64,000 nt of DNA. Source: Euonymus europaeus. Its lineage: Eukaryota; Streptophyta; Magnoliopsida; Celastrales; Celastraceae. The translations under genes and the position numbers were made by a program. Every line of letters begins with the position of its first letter. Position 1 is the stretch's first letter. The stretch is from the NCBI GenBank assembly GCA_963580455.1, contig OY756968.1, positions 17,825,996 to 17,889,995 of the forward strand, read 5' to 3'. This document shows, one piece after another, positions 1-11,846 of this stretch. The notes under the pieces were generated by a model. The model ran no database searches, was not told where the DNA came from, and saw nothing but the letters and a program-made list of their open reading frames with translations.

Positions 1-1011
1 ACTAGCCGGCATGAGGAGCTTCTAATCCAGTGATTTTTCAGTCAGTTGAGTCACCAGAAGGCGCGACCCGCTGTTGACCCGAAATGGATACCCGGTGTGG
101 ACCCAATAATTTGAATTTGAATTTAATTTTGATTAATTTCATTTTAATTTGACTGAATTTGAAATAAATTTCAATTTTAATTAATGTTTTCAGTTTCCAA
201 AAACATACTGAAATAACACCAACCAAATGAATTTTTTACAGGTTTTTATTTCTAAAAATTGTTTCTAAAAACTATAATCAAAATCATTTTTAAAAGCGAA
301 AAAACAAAACAATCTCCAAACACACTCTTAGATTCTGCTATCGATGCCGCAGTTCTCTCAAGTACTCTCTCAATTTTTTTGTTTGTTTGTCAAAAGAGAA
401 GTTTTCGCGAAAGGCACATCAATTTTTGGTTTACCTTTTGCAATGTAAAGCGGCAAAACTTTCCGATCAACAAATCTTACTGACTATTCTATTATTGCAA
501 GCTAATTTATACCAAATATCTATCAGTCGGCCCTAAGGGTTACTCTGAAGAAGAATTTGCAGGACTTGTGATTTGCAGCTAATTTCTTGGTATGAATTCG
601 TATCAATTCTCAGCTCTTTTCGGCCCATCTTGCCGTCAAAAGTTAAAAGCTTTATCACAATATCTCAAATTTTAGCCCAATTCCAGCTCTTTTTTTGTTG
701 GTTTATTTTTAGCAAGCAAACCATTCTATGGTTCAATCTTATCGACGGTTCTTGACTTCTGATTTGTTTAGCTATACAAGACATGATATTTGACCATATT
801 ATGGGACGATACACACCTATTTGTGCTAAAACACATAAGGTAGCTCTCATGTCTCTGCTTCACACTGCTTTAATTGGACTGTTGAATTCATCTTCGGGCT
901 GCCAATCTGCCATTATATACATGGTTTTGCTAATTTAATGTTGTCTTAAATTTTTACCTTCTATTTTCATTTTTTGTTGATTGAGAGAACGACACATAAT
1001 GAGTTAATGAC
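1..1011. other. AT-rich upstream region, no gene seen
   Basis: No convincing coding region. It lies upstream of the F-box remnant and would hold its promoter. Bases around 100-330 are A/T-rich and end in a CCAAACACACTCT-like stretch of the kind seen at the edges of small non-autonomous transposons, but I could not find a matching inverted partner, so no element is called. Confidence 0.5.
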
Positions 1012-2500
1012 ATGGAGAAGGATAGGATAAGTCAACTACCAGATGAAGTTCTTGTGTCCATTCCGTCTTTTCTGACAATGAAAGAAGCAGCAAGGACGGG
1101 TGTCCTTGCCCGTCTTTGGCATGGAGTTTCGACTTTTATTCCTAGCTTGAATTTTGATGCTTCGGAGACTTTATATTCCTTAGGGGTAGGAGAAGGAGGC
1201 TAAACCCATATGAGGAAAGGCGTAAATATATCAAGTGGGTAAATAATGTTTTGCATGCTTATCAGGGGTGTTATATTGATGAGTTTCAAGTCAGATTTGA
1301 TTTGGATGCAAAATACACATCTAATATTGCTAGATGGTTTAACTGCTCAGTTGAAAAGAAAGTCACGACTTGTCATGGACTTTCGGGGCCTTTTTGGTAC
1401 GGCTCAGTATAATGTTTGTGCTATCCCTATACTCTCTAGCCTTGTTTTGCATATTGCTGAGTTTCTTGATTGCAGATCTCTCAGAATCCTCCACCTTAAA
1501 TATTTAGGCATAAGTGGAGCTGTTATTGAACACCTGATATCTACTTGCCCATATCTTGAACAATTAAACATACAAGGTTTAGTTTCTCTTACTGATCTAA
1601 ATGTGGTTGGTTAATCACTTCGCATAAAGTACCTGAAGCTAAAATTTTGCTCCTGTCTGAAGAGCATATATCTCTCCGCACCAAGCCTCTTGTCCTTCCA
1701 GCATTATGATATGAAGACGATTGAAATCACTTTTTGTAAAGGTTCCGAATCTTGTTGATGTTTTTTTTGGAGGGGGATATTCTCTACATAAACTTCAGCC
1801 GCTTCTAAATTATTTATCTCAACTAGAGACACTTACACTCTCTTTTCAACCCAAGGTTAGCACGCCAAACTATGTTTTGCATATTTTCTCCCCACCCCCT
1901 CCTCCTCCTATTCTTGATTAGGTTGAATTAAGAGTCTTTTTTATGCGTGTCTCTGTTGTTCTTTAGGAAACAATTGGACTAATCGAGTTTCCTGTGTTGG
2001 CACACCTCAAGAATTTGAGACTGAAAGTTTATGTTGTAGATGATGTCAATCTTCTTGGTTCTACTTCGTTAATAAAGGCAGCTCCTTCCATGTGCAGACT
2101 TGTATTGGATGTAAGTGTTCTTGCTTTACCCTCTTCATGAAATACTAATTAATTATAATGGTATATTATTCTAATGAACTTTAACCTTTCTGATTCCCAC
2201 AATCCAATTTTTTTTTTTATAATCTATCATTCATTTGAAGTTGATCATTATAAAATTTGACATAGCTGTACATTTCCTTCACTTTAGTCTTGCCAATATA
2301 GTGATCAATAGAAAGGAGTGCTTCCATATGGAATACAATGGGCATATCGAGGATGAAAAAACTAATCGTAGCAGGAATAATAAGTTTTTTCTCCAAATTT
2401 CTTCATGGAGATGATTTTTCCTATTTCTAGACCAGCTTGAATATGTTACTAATTTAGCCCATTACTTTGAATAATGGATTATTGTACTACACCGTCAGTC

Positions 2501-2532
2501 GGGTGGGGCTATTTGTAGCCCACATTTTCCTC
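2501..2532 (+). repeat. MULE-A left terminal inverted repeat
   Basis: GGGTGGGGCTATTTGTAGCC and onward; pairs with the complement of 8554-8585. The first 18 bases match exactly, then scattered mismatches. Confidence 0.9.
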
Positions 2533-3421
2533 GCCACAACCCAAAAAAATCATGAAACTCTCATTCTTGTGACACTCCCCCCGCCAAACTAAATCAAGGC
2601 TCACTCTCATTCTCTTTCTCTTTCTCTTTGCTATGTTTCATCCGAACTTCACGCCATGGACTCCGACGACGGTGACTTCACAGACGAGGATATGTTTGAT
2701 GACAATGACATGAACATGGAGGGTGAAGAACCTAAGGTGAGTTGTTGCAACACATTCTCTGGTATTCTAGGTTTTTGAAGCATTTACAAGGTTTCCTATA
2801 CCCATTTTTATTTTGCATGTACCCATTTTGCAAGATTTCAGTCAACTATCAGAGTTTCATGCTCCAGTGGAGGTTGAAGTGGACACAACACAGTCTTTCG
2901 TCACTGATATGGTATGTAGCACACATTCTTGATCTCTGGAATTATTTGTTAGGGCATAACTTTGTTGATTAGCCAGTTGTCGCAACCGGTTTTGCGAAAT
3001 GAATTTTTATATATAAATAAATACAAATATACGACGTCGCCACCAATTGATTAGGTGCAATTGGTCACCATGAAAAATATAATTTTGGTCTACGAAAAAT
3101 TCAGAAAAAGGGTAAGCGAGTTTGTTGCGTATGGGGAAGGTGTGAGGCACCCCACAACGCCTGTTTTAAAAACAGTTGCCGACTTAATTTTTAGTATCCC
3201 ATTAAATGACTTTCCTCGAAAATACTAATTGTAGCATATATAAAGTGTGATAATTATATAAGTTATACATAAATTATATAAAATGAAAATAATATTTAGA
3301 TAAATATAATAGCTACATAGGATAAAATAATTTAGGTAAATATATGGCTATATCAAAATAGAATAAAATGAACTTATAGAATATATATATAATATATAAT
3401 ATATTCAAATATAAAATTATT

Positions 3422-3425
<4 letters not shown>

Positions 3426-3452
<27 letters not shown>
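3426..3452. repeat. (AT)n microsatellite
   Basis: Uninterrupted AT dinucleotide run inside the solo LTR. Confidence 0.9.
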
Positions 3453-4455
3453 GAAAACTATATTAAAAGTCTTAATATTGAGGTTCATAGGGTTTTTCCA
3501 TCCAATAGCCAAATTTCTCAAGAAACACACTTACCTCAAGAATTTATCCCAGGGTGCATCCAATGCATTCCCCAAATCGATTCCATCGTAGGTAAAAACT
3601 TTTAATATAATTTTTATATACTACATAGGTTTAAAGTAAAGTAAAATAAAATATAAACCACAAATAACATAATAATGAATAAAAATAAAGTAAAATAGAA
3701 ATAGAATAGAGATAAAGATAAATAAAACGAAAATAAAATGAAATAAAAATAAAATATGATATAGATAAATAAATAAAAATAAAAACAAAACAAGGATAAA
3801 ATAAAAATAAAAATAAAATGTTGGGAACCGAGTTTTTTTTGGAAATTATACGATATCAGTTATCGCAAATCCCCTAATCCAACATATTAAAATATTAAAT
3901 CACATAATTAACACATAAATCAAACAACATTAAATCAATTATTCAATTCACATATAAACACATTTCAAACAACATTCACATATAAACACGTTTCAAATAG
4001 CATATTAACAATGTTGAAGAATGATGAATGACATGCAATCTCGGTTCCCTTTTTTTATTAGCAATCGAATATTTCAATCATGTTATTAAATTAACATAAT
4101 TGAAAACTTATAATCAATTGCTTTGATGCAATAAACATATAAAATGTCACATAGAGTTTATTTTTCATGCAATTTTCAAATCCAAACATAAATCCCAAAG
4201 CCCAAATAATTCATACAATCCATTGGCCCAAACCATTAAATCCAACATACATACAAAAGTCCAAATGCTTCACCTAATCCATTTATGGAGCCCAATTATC
4301 ATCAAATGAATACTCATGTTTAAGCCCAAATAAAACACCTAAAGCCCCAAATACAATTTTAAGCCTACACACAACATTCAAAGACTCAAAAACTAAAACA
4401 ATAAAGAGAAATACTCATAATACAGTTTTGGAAATACTGACTTTTCAAGCATTAT

Positions 4456-4912
4456 CCACCGTTCGATTTGGCCTATTTTTGGAGAGTGGTTAGAGGACAG
4501 TCGGTGCTTGATTCTGAACGGTGGGATTCTGATTTGAAGCTCCAGAAGATCAAGTTCAAAACTGGTTTCTAAACTGATTTTTGTAGGGATATTCATCAAA
4601 ATGGAGTTCGGGAATGGTGACGGATGGAGGGCTTTCTGTGGTTGGATTTTGCTGCTTTTTTGACAGTGGTTAGGAGACGGAGTGATCTTGATTTTGGACG
4701 GAAGGATTGTGATTTGAAGCTTCAGAAGGTTAGTTGCAAAACTGGTTTCCGAGCTGATTTGTGTAGGGATATTTCTCAAAATGGAGTTTTGGGACTGGAG
4801 ACGGATGGAGGGCTATTCGTGGTTTGATTTGGCTGATTTTTGGACCGGGATTAGAAGAAGGAGTGATATTGATTTTGAATTGTCGGATTATGATTTGAAG
4901 TTTCAGAAGGTG
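4456..4912. repeat. About 182-bp tandem repeat, 2.5 degenerate copies
   Basis: The string GATTTGAAGCTCCAGAAG recurs with small changes near 4530, 4711 and 4893, about 182 bp apart. Neighbouring blocks (ACTGGTTTC...GATTT, GGACGGATGGAGGGCT) keep the same spacing. Lies inside the solo LTR. Open frames across it look accidental. Confidence 0.8.
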
Positions 4913-7900
4913 AACATATGGTGGCAGTGAAAATGGTTGTTTATGTGGTGATATGGTTTTTAGTGTCTTTTTTTGGCCGGAGAAGAATTGTGGTGGTGGC
5001 TTAAGTTGAGAGAAGAGTCGGTTAGGGTTGCTGGATCCCCTCCTTTAAACCATGAAACTCCTCTTCTATTTCCCATTTTCTTACTACGATTCTCTCTTGA
5101 TTTTCGTAATTTTGTTTCCCTTTTTTCTCCTCTCCTAATCACTCAAGGATTCCTTAAAAATCACCCAAACCAAACTGTTTCCTTCAATCAATCCGAAAAT
5201 CCCATGTTTTTAGAGCTCTAGAGTCTTCCGTTCCTAAAACCGAATGTGAATCCTCTCCCACTTTCCTTTTCGAAGTTGATTTCTTTCCTAAAACAAACCC
5301 TAAATCGAAATTCCTTCCTCAAATAAATCATGAAATCTCTAAATCTAAGGCTCTAAAATCGCTTTATGTGTGAACCCTCTCAACCATAGCTGGCGAAAAT
5401 CTTCTTCTTTCCATTTTTGGCGCCTTTCCTTCTATCTCTTTCGGCTTAGGGTTACATGACATTGGGGCCGGGCTGCATGATTGATTCCACTTTTGGGCTT
5501 TAATATTTGGGTCTAAGTTATGTCATAAGCCTCATATGACATTTCTTTTAACGGGCCATTTCCTTGGGTCATCTATGGTTTAAGTAGACTAATAATTTAT
5601 GATGTCTAAATGGGCTCCTACATTGGGATTAAACCAAAATTGGGGTACAACACCATTATGTAAGGACTGGATATTGAGGTTATTATAGGTTTTTGAGAAT
5701 GTAGAACTTGTTATTGAATATGCCAGAAGGTGTGGTCGTAGAAATGGGATTGTAGTTGTGGTTATGAGATCAGATTTGGATACTACTAAGAGAACCCCTA
5801 GGGTAGTTCTTGACTGTGACAGAGGTGGTAAGTACAGAGATAGTAAACCTACCCAGAGAAGGTCTTCAACAAAGAAGAGAAACTGCCCTTTTACTCTAAA
5901 AGCTTATATGTGTGAGAAAAGCACAGGGAGATGGGGTCTAGTTGTTGTAAATGGATTACACAACCATGAATTAGTTAAGTCTTTTGTGGGTCATTCATTT
6001 GTTGGTAGGCTGACCAAGGAGGAGAGGGACATTGTTGAAAGGCTTAGCAAAAGTGGTATGAGATCTAGGGATATTCTCAATCACCTAAGGTCAAGAGATC
6101 CAACTAATGTCACAACTTTAAAGACAATTTACAATGTCAGAATGACTACTAGAGTTAAGGAGAGTGCAGGGAAGACACAAATGCAACATCTGTTCAAACT
6201 ACTTAATGACAATGGTTATGTGGTTAGACATAGGTGTGAGCCCAACACAGACGTTCTCCAAGAGTTGTTCTTCAGTTCTACTACTTCGATAGAGCTTGCT
6301 AGAGCGCGCCTTCCCTTTAGTGTTTATGCTGGACTGCACATATAAAACCAATAAATATCGCCTTCCCCTACTTCAAATAGTTGGAGTAACATCTACAATG
6401 AAAACCTTATGTGTTGGTTTCTGTTATATAAGTTTAGAGAAGGAGGGAAACTATGAATGGGCTTTGAATTGTTTTAGGGAGTTGTTTCATACTATGGTTG
6501 ATGGAGTTTTCATTACTGATAGGGAGCTTTCCTTGATGAATGCCCTAAAAAAGGTTTTCCCAGGAGCCAAAAATATGCTCTGTAGAGTTCACATTACCAA
6601 AAATGTATTGACTAATTGCATTAGGGCTTTTAGGATAAAAAAATGAATTTGATCAGTTCATGGCATGTGTGGCTAATGTGATGCATTCTCCAACTGTGTT
6701 TGATTATGAAGAGAATGTGATACAAATGGAACAGAGGTTTAGGGATTACCCAACTGTCATTGATTATTTTAAGGTCTCATGGCTAGACAAGTACAAGACT
6801 TATTTTGTGTTTGCATTTGTTGATCAATATCTCCATTTGGGAAACACTACCACCAACAAAGTAGAGGGTAGTCATGCCAAGTTGAAGAAGTTTCTAACAA
6901 CATCAGTAGGTGGGTTTGTGCAATCCTTTACTCACATTCACTTGTTACTTGAAGGACAAGTACTTGAAATTAAGGCATCATTTGAAGATAGTTTAACAAG
7001 GGTGCCACTCAGATTTAGGGATCCCATTTTTAAAGAACTGCTCAATGTGGTATCCAATGCAACAATGGAAGAGATTCAGAAAGAATTAACTTTAATAGGA
7101 AGCAATGGTATTAGTGAAAAGCATTGCACACATAGGTTGCAGTTCAGTTATGGTCTGCCTTGTGGGCATATGTTGACAGCATACAAGTCTGTTGGGCAAT
7201 CAATTCCATTAAATGATGTTCATATGTTTTGGAGAAAGCTTAGCATGAGTCCTTGGTATGAAGTTCAAACAGATGTAGTCACCATAGATATGGAGATGAA
7301 CATGATAAGAGCAAGGTTTGAAGCAGCAACTACACCACATAAATTAGAGCTCAAAAGACAACTGCAATTTATTGGCAGAGCTAGCAGCACGAGTATTTTA
7401 GAGCCAAAGATTAAGATAAATGTTAGGGGAAGAAAGAGAGGGCAGAAGGGCTTTAAAGGTAGCCTAGTAGATGACACCTCTACCAAGAGAGAGTCCTTAG
7501 CATTTGAGCATGCACAAAGGACACATGTGTTTGATGATGAGCTGCCACAGCATATGTCACAAGTTCAATTAGAGCAAAGGCCACAACAGCAACCACAAGA
7601 GAAGTCTGAACATCATTCACAGCAAAGCACAAAGTCATCATGGCAGAAGCAAATTGTGCCACCACCCAAACTGAGAGTCTATAGGACTAGAGGAGGAGTC
7701 ACAGAAAATTGGGTCTCCCAATTTCCACTATTCTTCCAACGTTACATTTCTAACCTACATGATGTACCAGGTGATGGGCATTGTGGATTTAGGGTTGTGG
7801 CATCATTCTATGGCTAGGAAACTAGTGAAGGATGGAGAATAGTGAGGAAGGATCTAGCTGCTGAGTTACATAAATATTCTGAGTTGTATGATAGGGTTCT

Positions 7901-8553
7901 GTCTCCCTTGTTCAGTGCGCAAGAATTAATACGGAGTGTGGATTGCTATGATGCGATGGTGGATTCAAAGAACGTCATTGCCACATGCTACAACAAAGTT
8001 GTCTTGCTCATATCAAGGGAACAATGTATCTCCTTCTTCCCTCTTAGAGAAAAGGTTCCTGAAGACTACAATGGGAAACTCATGGTGTTTGGTTACATCA
8101 ATGGGTCTTACTTTGTCATGATGGAACTACTTCCAAATTTTCCAGTCTCTCTAGTGTCTAAAATGTGGGTCGAACACCACTATGAAGCTGCAAAAAGCTA
8201 GCCAGATCAGTTTGCTACAAGGATAACAGTCTTTCAAAACCTTACTTCCTCTAACAATTGTAACACTGCAACTACTGATATCATTGAATAATTGTTGATG
8301 TATTTTGATGTTTTATTACTGTGGACTACTGCCAACTGATGTAATTTTGTAATGTGTTTATGGTTGAATTGTGTATATGAGGATAAGTATGGTTGTCCTT
8401 TGTTTTCTGGATATTTTCTGGGTTGAACTGAATGTGCAGAGGCTTTGTTACTGTAGATTGGGGTGTCGCTAGGATTTTTTGAAAAAACAGGCTATTAGGC
8501 TGTATAAAGTATATGATGATTTTTAATGGAATTTTTTAATTTTGGGTTGTAGC

Positions 8554-8585
8554 GGGAAAAACGTGGACTACAAATAGCCCCACCC
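8554..8585 (-). repeat. MULE-A right terminal inverted repeat
   Basis: Complement of the left end; the outermost 18 bases are identical. The 9-bp target duplication follows at 8586-8594. Confidence 0.9.
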
Positions 8586-9577
8586 CCGTAAGTCATGTCA
8601 GTAGGCTGTGTTTCAGTGTTTTTCTTTTTATTTCATCTTCAAATGTGAAGAGCGTAACTGAGTATGCCTTTTGCTTGCAGTTATTTTGTTATAAGCGTGA
8701 CTCTTTTGCAAGCTGGAGACCGAGAGTGACTTTTGTAGGATGGCCTCATCAATGTCTTAAAGTGGTTTTGTGGGGCAGACGAATGACATGGAATTTGCCA
8801 CGTATTTGATTGAGAATGCCCCATACTTGAAAAAATTATACTCGAGCCTTTTAAGTTTTAAGTACAAATCAATAAGATGTCCGCTGTCGGACCCGGTGTA
8901 CACAGCAAAATTAAAGACTAGTAGAGAGGGTGCGTGCAATGCTACTCGATTCTAAATTTTCTCTCGGCGATAAGTTAGTTCTACGTAATTTTTGAGTTCA
9001 ATGTAGCTAAAAAGTTCATCTACTATTTGGTAGACGTACCACAATAATTTTTGACCATCTAGTTTGACTCATTAGTTAATACTTGATATTCTTGCGTCAC
9101 TGTTGTTTATATGTCCTAAGTCCTATAGTTCCATCCCATGTGTGTTATGCACCAAAATTACTTTGAGCCTCTTCTCTGCTCCCTATTTGCTGGTGGTTTA
9201 TTTGGTTCTGTCTATGTTGATTGTGTTCAAATTTGGGCTGTAACTCTACAAGAGATTATGAGGAAAAACATCAAATGAGTTCAAGAAAGTGCAATTTAGC
9301 TAACTCTTAAGGAAAGCTGATGATGAAAGTCAGTTGTTGCTTTTTACTTCTCGAATGGTCTCAATGCTGCTCGTTTAGAAGGTCAATGTCCTTAACCAAA
9401 GTGCTTAGCAAAGGGATTCTGCTTTGCCTCATACATAAGGTCCTCCTGTTTTTGTTCGCCTTCTTATTGCTATTTAAAAAGTAAGGTGACATTTGATTTG
9501 TAGTTATGTTTTGTATTTTATGTTTTTGTATTTCATTTTGTATTTTCTGTTTTCCATTTTTGTTTTGAAAATTTTAG

Positions 9578-9650
9578 AAATGTGTTTGGTTTGTCATTTT
9601 TAAAAACTGTTTCTTAAAATGACAAACTGAAAAACACATTTGGTTTTGAA
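9578..9650. repeat. Imperfect inverted repeat, possible MITE remnant
   Basis: AAATGTGTTTGGTTTGTCAT on the left is mirrored by ATGACAAACTGAAAAACACA on the right with a loop of about 10 bases. A/T-rich surroundings. No target duplication assigned. Confidence 0.5.
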
Positions 9651-10469
9651 TTTTGAGATAATATTTTCTATTTAAATTCTGGCATTGTATTGATATGATT
9701 AATAGCATATAATTCAATCATTTCTTTTTTCATAATGTAATCAATTCTAAACATCACATGAGATACCTGGAAAATTATTTCAAAGAGATGATCCCATTTC
9801 CCTGGATCTTGGCCATAAGAAGAAGCTACAAAAGTTCTTATTGGACATCCAATTTCACATTATCAACCTTGTCGCGACCCATTTTTGTGATATTATATTG
9901 ATAGCAGCGATACATGGAAAACAAAGACCTGAGCTGTAATATAAAAATCATTAACAAAATTAGCAAAACAAAGACTTAGTACACATGAGTATTAGCATCA
10001 GAAGCTAACTCTACTTGTCTAACATCTAAACGTAAGTAAAAAAAATAGATCTCATATACTACGAATTGGATAGCCTAACCAAAATCGTCAATCCATGGTA
10101 GGTCGCCCCTTTCCTATAATATGAATGTTCCATCAGATTCCACATGAGAGGCATTAAAACATCAACTTAACAAGTTTTTCCTAATGAAGGATTGGGGATT
10201 ACCATCTAAAAGTTCATTGCAACTACATTTTGTGACAGATTAAAGAGCAATATCAACAGAACAACGAAGGATGGGGCTCTAATTTAGAGATAGAGAGAAG
10301 AGGATAGCTTCCTGAAGGAGATGGAATTGTTAAAAAAATTAAATCAAATATGTAGAAGATCAAAGTCATGAATACCGAATCAAATCATGAAACTCACCAA
10401 TTGTTCATGTAAGATCTTTTTGAGGACTTGCTCTTTAGTAAGATCTTCTAACCTTTATTTTTGGCACGA

Positions 10470-10528
10470 ATCATCGACCATCATCTCAGTCAAGAGAAAT
10501 CATCGACCATCATCTCAGTCAAGAGAGG
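10470..10528. repeat. About 29-bp direct tandem duplication
   Basis: Two adjacent copies of a unit containing CATCGACCATCATCTCAGTC and CAAGAGA. Non-coding context. Confidence 0.85.
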
Positions 10529-11127
10529 TTTTTCTTTTGAAGGAAGGATCGCTGGATGGAAAAAAGAGATTTTGAAAGTGTAAGAAAATACTACATGGTT
10601 AGGACTTCCATTACAAATAGTGGTGACTGCCTTTAGGATTCATCACGTATTTATAGTTGTCCTGTGAGATGCTTTGCTACTCTTCATGACAACTCATTAA
10701 TGGACCCAAAGACATCTTAATCCGTGCAGTCCTTTAATCATTGTTGAAACACACTTAAACATGATTGTGTGTTAGCGTATGATGAAGTGATTTCAATAGC
10801 GGTGGACGTGCAGCCGCGACCTTTTTCTCTTGTTCTTTACAAGATGTCTAGGATGAGTGATCCAACTTCTCATATGTGGATGCGTAGTCCAAACATTTAC
10901 TAGAATAGTGACCTTGAACTGATATATCTGAGTAAATCCAAGGGAATGCTTACACTCACTTGGAAGAGAGTGTGGAAGCGTGTTTGATAGAATAAGAATC
11001 TAGTAAAAGAATTCGGTTAAAAGCCTATGAAATCGTGAGTAAAGGTTTTACCCATAAATACGATCATACTCATATGAAAGGGGATACGAATGATGTACTC
11101 GTTTGATCGAGTAGAATTCATTCAGAG

Positions 11128-11242
11128 GGGATGGGGGCGCTGTAGTGAATGTGGCTGTAATTTCCTATAGGTTTTAAAATCTCAGCCCTATATTTCATCT
11201 AATGGCCCATATTAAAAGACTATGTTTACAGCTTAACAATAC
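11128..11242 (+). repeat. MULE-B left terminal inverted repeat
   Basis: About 115 bp pairing with 42848-42962. Shared blocks include GTAGTGAATGTGGCTGTA and AATGGCCCATATTAAAAG, with under ten differences by eye. Confidence 0.92.
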
Positions 11243-11846
11243 CCTTCTCCTATTCCTTATAAAACACACTGAGATTGAAATCGACGCGGGAACCTCGATT
11301 CCAAATTTTCTAAGCCGATCGTTCAAAAGCTTTTCGACGAAGTGAAGCAAAGCGGCGACAACAATGAGGTCCTTATGCTACTCTTTCTGATGTTTTATTA
11401 ATTTATTATGTTCTCATGTTCTTGTTCTTATTTTGGGCACTGTACTGATAAGATGGTGAAAAATCTTATTTTAAACCCGCAAGATTTATTGATGCAAGTT
11501 TAATAAATCTCTGAATTGGAGTTATACAAGTCTAATGCCATTTTTTTTGTAGTTTTCTTGCTAAACAAATGTTATTTGAATGACTCATTTTTTGTTAGAC
11601 TAGATCAATAATATTAGCAATTAATTATATGCTTTTGTTGAGTGATCTAGACTATGAATCTTTCATGGTGATCGTGAATATGACTAAGCATAACCAGTCA
11701 AGTATCTAATTCGTCACCCATAGGTTGCAAAAATGAATATGAGTAAGCATATTGTTGTTAAATGATTATGAAATCATAATTCAAAAATCTTCCATCGTTT
11801 TGTTTATTATTTTTTCTAAATTGATTTATTGTTGATATTATAGATT

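Larger units (their letters stand above)
2978..5652. mobile_element. Solo LTR (about 2.7 kb) inside MULE-A
   Basis: It starts TGTCGCAACCGG and ends GGGGTACAACA (TG...CA), flanked by CCAGT (2973-2977) and CCATT (5653-5657), a 5-bp duplication with one mismatch. The first 250 bases contain GACGTCGCCACC, GGGTAAGCGAG and GAGGCACCCC, which I recognise as typical of a widespread plant Gypsy-type LTR. No gag or pol is seen, so this is a solo LTR or a non-coding derivative. It splits the MULE-A intron. Orientation by LTR features was not settled. Confidence 0.72.
2656..8201 (+). pseudogene. FAR1/MuDR-type transposase with C-terminal OTU cysteine protease domain
   Basis: Exon 1 (2656-2736) encodes a short acidic N-terminus (MDSDDGDFTDEDMF) and ends at GTGAGT. 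A second acidic exon lies near 2840-2910 (phase not certain). The main exon starts at about 5689 after TTATTATAG. Domains: FAR1-like DNA-binding region to about 6130 (CPF...HNHE); MULE transposase core with DCTYKTN (6330s), ITDRELSLMNAL (6510s) and NKVEGSHAKLKKF (6850s) as the likely D, D, E residues; a CxH SWIM finger (YGLPCGHML, 7150s); a Q-rich linker; then an OTU fold with GDGHCGFRVV (catalytic D and C, about 7770-7800) and WVEHHYEAA (candidate catalytic H, about 8170). Breaks: frameshifts near 6330 and 6640 and a TAG at 7815-7817 inside the OTU part. The exon 2/3 intron holds a solo LTR. Confidence 0.87.
2501..8585 (+). mobile_element. MULE-A: Mutator-like element with FAR1-type transposase and OTU domain
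   Basis: The ends are inverted copies: GGGTGGGGCTATTTGTAG at 2501 and its complement ending at 8585, with similarity running on about 15 more bases. The flanks are CCGTCAGTC (2492-2500) and CCGTAAGTC (8586-8594), a 9-bp target duplication with one mismatch, the Mutator size. Inside are a plus-strand transposase pseudogene and a later solo LTR (2978-5652). The element lies in an intron of the F-box remnant, in the same orientation. Confidence 0.9.
1012..8955 (+). pseudogene. F-box/FBD/LRR-repeat gene, broken and split by a MULE
   Basis: The start at 1012 opens with MEKDRISQLPDEVLVSI, a typical plant F-box N-terminus (normally the SKP1-binding part of an SCF ubiquitin ligase). An LRR region follows (about 1440-1610 with SLRILHLKYLGI, then 1741-1850 with LSQLETLTLSFQPK). 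A spliced exon at 1966-2110 sits between good AG and GT sites and ends in MCRLVLD. The C-terminal FBD piece is at about 8720-8955 (PHQCLKVV, then GQTNDMEFATYLIENAPYL). Breaks: the frame changes after about residue 60, again near 1400, a stop at 1612-1614, a shift near 1735 and another near 8765. A 6.1-kb MULE lies in the intron between the last LRR exon and the FBD exon. The ancestral role was probably substrate recognition; this copy cannot make the full protein. Confidence 0.85.
8956..11118. other. Intergenic stretch, no gene supported
   Basis: No protein family recognised in six frames. It holds a long hairpin (9578-9650), a short tandem duplication (10470-10528) and a sequence starting TGTCGCGACCC near 9869 that resembles an LTR start, but I found no matching end. 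It is the left flank of the giant MULE-B nest. Confidence 0.5.

Noticed and set aside
4393..5221. ORFs across the solo LTR in MULE-A (128 and 82 codons)
   Set aside because: They follow the 182-bp tandem repeat and do not resemble any protein; LTR sequence is expected to be non-coding.
9869..10900. Possible LTR starting TGTCGCGACCC
   Set aside because: The start resembles the 2978 LTR, but no CA end or target duplication could be found.
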